In this document: one piece after another, positions 55,343 through 64,000 of the stretch
Position numbering within the stretch: the first letter of the stretch is position 1
How the letters are laid out: every line of letters begins with the position of its first letter
Assembly: GCF_902686445.1 (NCBI RefSeq)
Contig: NC_062232.1
Location: forward strand, 31,516,954 to 31,580,953
From: Sciurus carolinensis
Lineage: Eukaryota > Chordata > Mammalia > Rodentia > Sciuridae
Direction of reading: 5' to 3'
Length of the DNA stretch: 64,000 nucleotides
Notes under the pieces: generated by a model
Database searches by the model: none
Told to the model about the DNA's origin: nothing
Seen by the model: only the letters and a program-made list of their open reading frames with translations
Position numbers and translations under genes: made by a program

Positions 55343-55414
55343 TGCTGGGGATGGAACCCAGGACCTCATACGTGTCAGGCAACTACTCTAATACTGAGCT
55401 GCATCCCCAGCCCA
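55342..55414 (-). mobile_element. ID SINE, antisense
   Basis: GGGGATGGAACCCAGGACCT and CTAATACTGAGCTGCATCCC. The GT microsatellite abuts its tail side. Confidence 0.87.
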
Positions 55415-55599
55415 ACATCTTATTTTTTAAATCTTATCTTAAAGGACACTTATTCAGGAAAGCTTTCCCTGATTCTGCAATAGATAATTTTGCCTGCCTG
55501 TCTTAAGAATTGTGTATTTTCCAAGATGGCTGTAACGATACTTCCCAATCCTTATGCTCTGCTTACAACATGACATTGACACTCCTCCCATAGAGTCTT

Positions 55600-55868
55600 T
55601 ATGTTTTTTTTCCTATTTAATATTTTTTTATTGTAAACAAATGGGATACATGTTGTTTCTCTGTTTGTACATGGAGTAAGGCATACCATTTGTGTAATCA
55701 TAAATTTACATAGGGTAATGTTGTTTGATTCATTCTGTTATTTTTTCCCTTCCCCCCACCCCTCCCACCCCTCTTTTCCCTCTATACAGTCCTTCCTTCC
55801 TCCATTCTTGCCCCCCTCCCTAACCCTAACTCTAACCCTAACACTAACCCCTCCCACCTCCCTGATCT
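55600..55868 (-). mobile_element. L1 3'UTR fragment with telomere-like repeats, antisense
   Basis: ATTGTAAACAAATGGGATAC, TACATGGAGTAAGGCATACC and the pyrimidine-rich CCCACCCCTCCCACCCCTC are typical of this genome's L1 3'UTR. CCCTAACCCTAACTCTAACC lies at about 55818-55850. Confidence 0.65.
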
Positions 55869-55919
55869 TTTTTCTTTCTTTTTTTTTTTTCTTTCTTTTT
55901 AAAAAATATTTTGGTATTT

Positions 55920-56104
55920 AGGATTGAACCCAGGGGTGCTAAACCACTGAGCCACATCCCCAGCTCATTTTTATATTGAAAAAGGGTCTTACTGAGTTCC
56001 CCAGGACCTTACTAAATTACTGAGTCTGGCTTTGAATTTGCAATCCTCCTGCCTCAGCCTCTGGAGCCCCTGGGATTACAGGTGTGCACCACCACACAAG
56101 GCTC
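55920..56104 (-). mobile_element. B1-dID composite SINE, antisense
   Basis: GGATTGAACCCAGGGGTGCT, then CAATCCTCCTGCCTCAGCCT and CTGGGATTACAGGTGTGCAC. Confidence 0.9.
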
Positions 56105-56454
56105 TTTTGTTTTTTCTTCTGTTAAAGATACTCATTCTTGGAAGCCAGCAACCATATTATGAAGAAGTGGCATGGAGACCACTGGTATCCCAGTTAAAAG
56201 TTAAAATCAACTGCCAGACGTGGGAGTAAGGAAACCTTTAAGATTACTCTAACCCTATCACTATATGCTGCAGCAGCATGAGAAACCCTGAGTGAGAATT
56301 GCTCAGTTAAGCCAAATTAAACCCAGAGATGTGAAAGATAATAATAAATGATAGATATTGTTTTAAGTCAATAAATTTTGAGTTGATTCATTATGCAGCA
56401 ATAGATAAATAAGCAATAGCATGAATCTATTTTATAAACTGTTTGGATCCGTGT

Positions 56455-56990
56455 ATTAGGGTTCTGTACAGGAACAGAATCAACAGGAGGTATGATTATA
56501 AAAAGGGGATTTATTAGATTGACTTACATGATCAGAAGCTGGATAGTCCACAATGGCCGTCTGCAGCTGGAGAGCTGTAGGAACCAGCAACTGTGCAGTC
56601 CAAGACACAGAAACCCCAGAACAAGAAAGATCAACAGTGCTACCCTAGTCTGAGACCAAGGCTTCTGGAAACTACCTGGATAATCACTGGTAGAGTCTGC
56701 TTTGGAAGAGTGAAGAAGCGAGAGTCTGATATCCTCAGATGACCCAAGGCACAATCAGTTCAAGAAAAGTCGAGCTTTCATCTGCATCTGCTTCCTTGTT
56801 CTTCCAGCTTTTATTCCATCCTACTGGACAGTGCCACCCACGCTTAGGGAGGGGCTCCAGTTCAATTCACTATCCCACATTCCAATCATTCCTAGACACG
56901 CCCTCATGGACACACCCAGAAGCCTCTTGATCATAGGCATCTCTTAATCCAATCAAGTTGACAATTCAAATTAACCATTAGGATCCATCA
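56455..56990. mobile_element. Interspersed repeat, family unresolved
   Basis: TATTAGGGTTCTGTACAGGAACAGAATC..GGGGATTTATTAG and the end ACACGCCCTCATGGACACAC..CAATCAAGTTGACAATTCAA are wording I know from many mammalian genomic copies. I cannot assign the class safely. Confidence 0.45.
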
Positions 56991-57208
56991 CAGTACTTAC
57001 TTGTATAAAGCATTTGAATAATATCTGCATTTCCCAATAAACCAAAATCTCCTTGATGCAAGTGGGGACAGTGTTCTATTTGCTCATTATTGTATTATGA
57101 CAATAGTAATGAGCACTTGGTAGGTACTCAAATAACACTTTTGGAATCAATTAATAAATGAATGAATTCCATTTTCTGTGCAAGTCTTAAAAACTTTTCC
57201 ATGTCAAG

Positions 57209-57292
57209 GTTGGAGATGTGACTCAGTGGAAGAGCACTTGCCTAGCATGTGTGAGAGACCCTGGGTTCCACCCCCAGCACAGAAAAAAAGGA
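57209..57292 (+). mobile_element. ID SINE
   Basis: TTGGAGATGTGACTCAGTGG, TAGCATGTGTGAGAGACCCT, and a purine-rich GAAAGAAAGAAAG tail that continues to about 57318. Confidence 0.88.
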
Positions 57293-57392
57293 AAGAAAGA
57301 AAGTAAAAAAAAGAAAAACATAGAAAACAACTTTTCATATGAAAGCTTGAATGAACACTTTAATAGATATAATTATATACTCTTTTTAAAAA

Positions 57393-57517
57393 TTTTGTAG
57401 TTGTAGATGGACAGCATGCCTTTATTTTATGTTTATTTATATGTGCTACTAAGGATTGAACTCAGTGCCTCACACATGCTAGACAAGCACTCTGACACTG
57501 AGCTACAGCCTCAGCCC
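57393..57517 (-). mobile_element. ID SINE with long tail, antisense
   Basis: TAGTTGTAGATGGACAGCAT and CCTTTATTTTATGTTTATTT are the reversed tail. GCCTCACACATGCTAGACAA is the reversed ID head. Confidence 0.88.
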
Positions 57518-57576
57518 TGTATAATCTCTTAATGCTTATTTGAGGTGATATTTCACAGTAAAAATAATAAATGATG

Positions 57577-57802
57577 TCAGGGTGGTGGTGCACACCTGTA
57601 ATCCCAGCGGCTTGGGAGGCTGAGGCAGGAGGATAGCAAGTTCAAAGCCAGTCTCAGCAACCTAGTGGGACCCTAAGCAACTTAGTGAGACTCTGTCTCA
57701 TAATAAAACATAAAAAGGGCTGGGGATATGGCTCAGTGGTTAAATGCCCTTGGGTTCAACCCCTGGTACCAAATAATAATAATAATAACAATATTATTAT
57801 TA
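57577..57802 (+). mobile_element. B1-dID composite SINE
   Basis: GGGTGGTGGTGCACACCTGT head, GGGCTGGGGATATGGCTCAG half, tail of AATAATAATAA and a TTATTATTATTA mirror that could fold back. Confidence 0.9.
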
Positions 57803-57973
57803 TTAAATGATGATTTAACATTAGTTCATCAAATGTTTATTGGTCCTATGTAAAGTCACTTTGGGAATATCAAGAATTACACCACAGGGTTTCTGCACTC
57901 TAGTTACTCACATGTAGAATATTTCCAGAACTTACCAAAGACCATTGGTATTTAAGGATTCCACATTCCCTGT

Positions 57974-58345
57974 TGCTATGGTCTGAATGTCTGAGTTCCT
58001 CCACTATTCACATGTTGAAATCCTAGCCCCTAACATATTGACATTAAGAGATGAGGCCTTGGAGAGAGAATTTACATCATCCGAGTAGGGCTTTCAAGAA
58101 TGAGACTAGAGACCTCATAAAAGATGCCCAAGAGAGCTTGGTTGCCTCTTTCACCATATAGGGATGCAGTGAGTAGGCACTACTTAGAAATCATAAAGCA
58201 AGCCTTCACTACACACCAGATCTGCTGGCACCTTAATCTTGGACTTTCCAGGCTCCAGAACTGTGAGAGATAAATGTCTGTTGTTCATACACTACTTAGT
58301 TTTTTTTTTTTTATAGCAGCCTGGATGGACTAAGATAATTAAGTT
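57974..58345 (+). mobile_element. MLT1-like MaLR LTR
   Basis: TGCTATGGTCTGAATGTCTG, TCACATGTTGAAATCCTAG, CTTAATCTTGGACTTTCCAG, CCAGAACTGTGAGAGATAAA and AGCAGCCTGGATGGACTAAG are MLT1 landmarks in order. A T13 run is inserted near the 3' end. Confidence 0.88.
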
Positions 58346-58494
58346 TAATTTTTGGTGACAAATTAATAAAACACTTATTCAAATCTTAAGAGTTTAGCTG
58401 CTTAGTTGATGAATGAACAACCTTGACTCAAGCATCTACATCTCATTAGAATTTTCTTTTCTGTCTGTTGAATGGTCTTTCTCTCTTTCTTTCT

Positions 58495-58710
58495 CTTTTT
58501 TTCTTGGTACTAGGGACTGAACCCAGGGGTGCTTAACCACCAAGCCACATCCTCGGCCCTATATATTTATTTATTTATTTAGATGCAGGGTCTTTCTAAG
58601 TTGCTTAGGACCTTGCTAACTTGCTGAGGCTGACCTCAAACTTGTGGTCCTCCGGCCCCAGCCTCCCCAGTAGTTGGGATTACAGGTGTGGACCACCATA
58701 TCCAGCTACA
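58495..58710 (-). mobile_element. B1-dID composite SINE, antisense
   Basis: GGTACTAGGGACTGAACCCA, a TATTTATTTATTTATTTA linker and GTTGGGATTACAGGTGTGGA. Confidence 0.9.
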
Positions 58711-59002
58711 TGTTGTTAAGCTGATTATGCCTCTGTATTTTTGTTTCAATTAACTTGTAATACTGTCACGTCTAGGAATCACTTGATTCTACCAAAACGT
58801 GATTAGGGAAAAGGCTGGGAAGACATAGAGAAATATCTTTAGTTTATATCTTGATGCTTTAGAGGGCCTTAGTGAATGCCTAGGATCTGGTGGGGGACAT
58901 TAAAAGTAGTAAAGTAGAAGAGAAGCCAAAGTGGGATGGAGTAGTCAAGAAAACCATTATGGAAGAGGTAAGACTTAAGGCAGATTTTGAAAAATGGAAA
59001 CA

Positions 59003-59225
59003 GCTGTGTGTGGTGGCACACACCTGTAATCCTAGCTACTTGAGAGGCTGAGGCAGAAGGATCTGAAGTTTGAGGCCAGTGTAGGCAACTTAGTGACACC
59101 CTCAGCAATTTAGGGAGATCCTGTTTCAAAATTTAAGAAAAGGGCGGGGGATGGAGATGTGGTTCAGTGGTAAAGTTCCCCTGGGTTCAATCCCTAGTAA
59201 CGGAAAAAAAAAAAAAAAAAAGAAA
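59003..59225 (+). mobile_element. B1-dID composite SINE
   Basis: CTGTGTGTGGTGGCACACAC start, GGGGGATGGAGATGTGGTTC half, and an A19 tail followed by GAAAAGAAAG. Confidence 0.9.
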
Positions 59226-59702
59226 AGAAAGAAAAAAGAAAAAGAAACAGCAATGTGACCAGAATCATGAAATTGGGCATGTGCAATGCAATAAGATGAA
59301 ATACAACAGTCAGGTGGGGAATTGTGGAAAGGTCACTGGAAAGGAAAATTGGAGCCAAATTACCTGGGTATTTACAGAGCAGTCTAAAATCTACTTGATC
59401 TTAGAACCTAGAACTTACAGGTGAGTGACTGTCTAGGACAATGCAATGTGGCCTCCTGGGGTTGTCAAAAGTACATGCATCTGGATGGCCTGATTTGCAC
59501 TATTCCATCTGGGGTACCCTTCTCCTCCCTACTTTTCTAGGGTCCCTTCTGTAGGGGCAAGCAGCAAGCCCTGTGACTGGTGAGCATGTTTTTTCTCTGG
59601 GTGGGTTGGTGCAAGAAGAAAATAAAATGAGAAGATTGAAATTATCTATAATATGATCTGAGGGCATCCTCTGAAGTTCTGTGGGTTTTTGCTGTTTTGT
59701 TT

Positions 59703-59908
59703 TTTAATACCAGGAATTGTACCCAGGGCTGCTTAACCACTGAGCCACATTCCCAGCCCTTTGTAGTATTTTATTTAGAGACAGGGCCTAAGTTGCTAAG
59801 TTGCTCAGGGCCTCGCTAAGTTGCTGAGACTGGCTTTGAACTCGTGAACCTCCTGCCTCAGTCTCCTGAGCCACTGGGATTACAGGCATGCACCACCACA
59901 CCTGGCCC
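59703..59908 (-). mobile_element. B1-dID composite SINE, antisense
   Basis: ACCAGGAATTGTACCCAGGG ID half and CACTGGGATTACAGGCATGC head. Confidence 0.9.
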
Positions 59909-59910
59909 TT

Positions 59911-62470
59911 TGAGGGTTTATTTTTTTTAAGGCATAAAAGTTATACAAAAAAGGCAGGCTCTAAGGAAGACACTATGACAGTGGGTCCAAAGAGTAAGAA
60001 GAAAGGCAATCTAGAGGCAGAAAGTTGATGCCTCGGACCTTGCTGGGTATCAACCCAATATCCACTGCCTGCTTTTTCATTGCTTGGCAGAGCCCCATAT
60101 TTGTCCCATTTCCACCCCTGCTCCATAAGAGTCGGGGGAATTTAACCCCACTCCCAACTCTAGGGACAAATCCTACTTGCTGTTAGTCTGAGAAGGTCCT
60201 GTTTCCACTACCAGAAATCCACTTAGGGTGCACATGTGGCACAGAAGGACACTGAGATGTGAGGGAAGACTTGTGAAAGCTTTCTTCACTTCTCATTGAT
60301 GACCAGGTTCCCTGAAAAGCAGATTGTGGGATGGCGATGAGCATGCCAGAAGTTCATGAAGGACACTTATGGGAGGAAAATGAAGGCAGCAGGAGGGGCC
60401 GAGGGGCAAGTCCCCTGTGATGTAGTTTCCGTGAAGGCCTCAGATGACCCAACGAGGAACTCTGAAGATAGCTCTGTGCAGTTGTATTGAGTTGGGGTGA
60501 GGAAACAGGACTTTTTTATATGCTTGTGGAAAACTGTTATTGGATATTGGCTACTCCCTGGTAGGGAACGTGAACTTAGACAAGGCAGGAGTCTTCAACA
60601 AAGGGTATTTCCAAAAGGGCTGAGAGCTCAGGCTCTTTGCAGGAAACACTCCTAGAAGCTAGAAGAATAAGTCCTTCAGTCTTAAAGAGGGATACAGGCA
60701 GTACAGTGCAGTGTCTGCATATTCTTAAAAGAATCATACAGACATGAAAAAGCCTCTCCTTTCCCATTGATGTTCCTTCAATATGAATGCAATGTGTGGA
60801 ATGAGGTGGCCATTTTACAACCAGGCTGAAATTGGAGTCAACATACAGAGAAGAAAAGAATGAAGAGACCTGCAAGAGAAACAGAAACAGAGGCCATATA
60901 TGTGGTATCCAGAGCATACTTGGAGTTCTGGACTCCTTTATAAAGGTGGTAATAAATGTCCCTCCTGTGCATCAGTTGAGTTATGTGTTTCTCTTACTTG
61001 CATCCAAAGCAGCCCAGCTTTGGAAAAGCATCATCAGCTTTGGAAAACATACAGAGAATGGATGGAAAAGGCATTCGGACAAAAAAAAGTCATAAAGAAA
61101 GTGTGAGTAAAACCTTGGTCTTGGCAGCATATGGGGTACTATGGTGACTTAGTAGTTCTAATCATTTTTGGTTTTGTAGCAAATGATAGAAACAATATTC
61201 TGGCAGATATTTTAAGTGACTGATATAGTAGATATGTGTTTTGTCATAACCCAGAACCCCTCACAAGTGGTCCCCTATTTTTCTCTGGGGAACTACCTGT
61301 CCCTATTGTGAAATATCTGGTAGTATGGGAAGTCAAATGGCTTCCCCTCCAACTATTAAAGGCCAACAATTTTCAAGAGGTAGCAACTGTCCGATTCTTC
61401 CTTAGTTTCTCAATACAGTGTAAGGTATTTTCTTGACCATTTGGACCTTGAATATAGAATCAGTGACAGCAGAAATGATGAAATGGTTGTATTTTTAAAA
61501 TCCTCAATAGTACCATCTGTTTCTATAAAGCCTATTTTTCACAAAGCAGCCTTTCTTTTGCTTGTATCTGAACCTTTTTCTTCTGCCTTCCTGTCAACAT
61601 TGTGTACTCCAAAAATCCTACTCACTTTTCCCTAATATCCAATTTCCCTTTATTTAGTAATATAAGTCTCGAGTTTTAGTTAGGCACTTGAAATATAAGC
61701 TAAGGATGATATTTCACCTTTATTTGAAATTTGATGTGGCCATGATACTAAATTCTGGTCACTGGTAAGAAGTAGTAATATATACTACTATCAAATTGTT
61801 CCTCTGCTATGGAAAGATCATATGTTCTCCCTTTAATACTGACTGCGAGAGGATGAGAACTGGTCAGCCATCTTGAACCATGAAATGGAAGCCCCTTATT
61901 GAGGCTCACAGAATGACTTTACTAGCCTTGAACATCACATTTCTGTACTGTGATCTGAAAGAGAAACATATATCTTGAATCAGCCATTGAATAGTGGGCC
62001 TCTGTTGCAGCATCTTGGCATGTACTCTGAGGAATATGAGTTCCAGTAAGTTCTTCATTAATGAACAAATAACTTATTTAACATGCCTAGTAAATTAATG
62101 TTGATAACATGAAAATATTAATAAAATTCAAACTTCTGTGGTTTTTTGTAGCTCAAATATCAGCAGACATAAAATATTTGAACAGTTCTGCAGCCAAAAG
62201 AAGCTGCTGCAGACACTGGAATATTTATAGTGGAAGACAGGAAGACTCATGGTATTTGTGTTTCCATAAGACTGAGGAACCCTTTCCATCTTGGATCCAA
62301 TCTAGAAATTATTTTTTCCTGCCAAAGCCTAACTTGGATAAGAACCTCTCCTTTACAAATCTGGAGCAGAAGCCATAGGAGGAGAAAACTGACTTTCTAC
62401 TGAGCAGAGAAGAGTCACAGCACAGAGAATGAGATTGAATTTTCAGAGTTGTATGATAAAAGGAATGACC
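59911..62470. other. Longest repeat-poor tract of the right half
   Basis: About 2.5 kb without a SINE, LTR or L1 signature that I can see. Short frames (at most 113 codons, 60576-60917 -) lack domains. It is a reasonable place to look for conserved non-coding sequence or a missed exon. Confidence 0.4.
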
Positions 62471-62474
62471 TTTT

Positions 62475-62702
62475 TAATTAAAAAAAAAATTTCGTACATG
62501 TATATAGGGTAATAATGTCCATCTCATTTTACCATCCTTCCCATCCCCACTGCCTGACCCCTCCCCTCACTCCCCTCTGCATAATCCAAAGTTCCTTCAT
62601 TCTTCTCTACCCACCCCCCACTATGGATCAGCATCCACTTATCAGAGAAAACATTCAGTCTTTGGTTTTTTGGGGTTGGCTTATTTCACTAAGCATGATT
62701 TG
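62475..62702 (-). mobile_element. L1 3' end fragment, antisense
   Basis: Pyrimidine-rich CTGACCCCTCCCCTCACTCC, then CAGCATCCACTTATCAGAG, TTGGCTTATTTCACTAAGCA, the same wording as 54770-54880. Confidence 0.82.
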
Positions 62703-63139
62703 GAATGGCCTTTTTGCAGTGTTGGAGAGAACAACCCAGCCTAATTATATAGTTGCTACATCTCAGGATTTCAATTTTCTATACATTTTTTCCAAAAGAC
62801 CCTAAGACACACATTTACTGACCACCAAATATTGATGTGCTCCTTTACATTTCCTAGCCTTGTGGTTAGGTGCAACCATGTGGCTGGTTCTGACTGTGCA
62901 AAATGTGATGCTTCATTCCTAGGTTTAAGAGCCAACACGTTATGTTAAAAGCCTTTCCACAAAAAAAACTCTGGGCCCAGTTGTCTTCATTCATAAATGC
63001 TGCCTACCATTTAAGGCAGAATTCACACCAATTCTTATGAACTCTTAGAGAAAACTGAAGAGGAAAGAACATGTCCCTACTCATTCTAAGAGGACAGTGT
63101 GATTCTGACAGCAAAATAGACAGAGACATTATAAAAAAG
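62703..63139. other. Tract without a recognised feature
   Basis: Unique-looking AT-rich sequence. Confidence 0.45.
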
Positions 63140-63149
63140 AAAACTATGG

Positions 63150-63251
63150 GCTGGAGTTGTGGCTCAGTGGTAGAGCACTTGCCTAGCATGTGTGAGGCAC
63201 TGGGTTTGATCCTCAGCACCACAAAAAACCAAATAAAATAAAGGTATTATA
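63150..63251 (+). mobile_element. ID SINE with 10-bp target duplication
   Basis: GAGTTGTGGCTCAGTGGTAG, GGTTTGATCC and tail AAATAAAATAAAGGTATTAT. AAAACTATGG is exact at 63140-63149 and 63252-63261. Confidence 0.92.
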
Positions 63252-63413
63252 AAAACTATGGCCAGTTCCCAGATGTAAAAGTTCTTTAAATTGAATCAGA
63301 TGATACATGATATAAAAGTGTAATACATCATGACCAAGTGGAGTTTACCTTAGGAATATAAACTAGTTTTAGCATTCAAAATCCAACCAGTATAATTTAC
63401 CACATTAACAGAT

Positions 63414-63853
63414 TGTTATGGTTTGGATGTGAGATGTCCCCCAAAATCTCACAAGTGAGACAATGCCAGAAGGTTCATAGGATAAATGATTGGGTTGTCA
63501 GGGTCTTAACCCAATCAGTGAATTAATCCCTGATGGGATTAATTGACTGGTAACTAGAGGTAGGTGAGGTGTGGCAGGAAAAGGTGGGTCACTGGCGGCA
63601 TGACTTTGGGGTATATATTTGTATGTGGCAAGTCGAGAACCCTCCCTTTGCATCCTGATCATTATGTGAACTGCTTGTCTCTGCCACACTCTTCTGCCAT
63701 GATGTTCTGCCTCACCTGAAGCCCTGAGGAATGGAGCCAGCCTTCTATGGACTAAGACCTCTGAAACCATGTACCCTCTAATAAACTCTTCCTCCCCTAC
63801 AAATGTTCTGGTTGGGTCTTTTAGTCACAGCAGTGAAAAGGCTGACTAGAACA
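63414..63853 (+). mobile_element. MaLR-type LTR, youngest-looking of three
   Basis: TGTTATGGTTTGGATGTGAG...GCTGACTAGAACA keeps TG...CA ends. CAGAT / AAGAT flank it. AATAAACTCTTCC near 63780 is the polyA signal. Confidence 0.87.
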
Positions 63854-64000
63854 AAGATCAAAAAAGAAAATCTTTAATTTGACATCTATTTCTGGAAAAA
63901 ATGTCCAGCAAACTAAGACTAGAAGGAAACTTCCTAAACCTGAAAAAGAATATTCCAGAAGAACTTCAGTTAATATCATAATGGTGAAGATGGAATAACT

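Overview
The window is mammalian nuclear DNA, most likely from a squirrel-family rodent (Sciuridae). The main evidence is a dense load of tRNA-Ala-like ID SINEs and 7SL/ID composite SINEs (B1-dID/MEN type), many with the ID-type tail ending in an AAATAAAATAAAGGTAT-like sequence. These sit among L1 fragments, MaLR LTRs, old hAT elements and several solo retroviral LTRs. Almost nothing here codes for host protein. Most open frames are chance or lie inside repeats.

There is one host gene. A CpG-rich island at about 33.48-34.56 kb holds, on the minus strand, a signal-peptide-coding first exon (ATG at 34249, splice donor after 34156). Its N-terminus matches what I remember of SRPX (sushi-repeat-containing protein, X-linked). 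If so, the window is X-linked, 1-34.1 kb is SRPX intron 1, and 34.6-64 kb is the flank upstream of SRPX. I saw no later SRPX exon, but I could not run a search.

The most striking element is a compact 3,365-bp provirus on the plus strand at 41705-45069, about 7.5 kb upstream of the SRPX start codon. It has two 358-bp LTRs that look identical base for base, a 6-bp target duplication (AAAGAT), a primer-binding site fitting tRNA-Phe with one mismatch, a leader with five tandem 32-bp repeats, a frame-disrupted gag matrix remnant, no other gag, no pro and no pol, and a long intact betaretrovirus-like env frame. After env come a constitutive-transport-element (CTE)-like RNA module and a polypurine tract. 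Identical LTRs on a body that cannot replicate by itself imply recent mobilisation in trans. The env frame is open, but I see no secretory signal peptide at its N-terminus.

Layout: 1-2.8 kb, three old LTRs; 3.5-33 kb (putative SRPX intron 1), SINEs, L1 fragments, MER5A/hAT relics and a SINE whose tail grew into a 180-bp GAAA/GA tract; 33.5-34.6 kb, CpG island and exon; 35-41 kb, SINEs and hAT relics; 41.7-45.1 kb, young provirus; 46-56 kb, solo LTRs (one splitting a SINE, one splitting an L1), MaLR LTRs with clear 5-bp duplications and a GA/CT simple-repeat pair; 56-64 kb, SINEs, MLT1 and another MaLR LTR.
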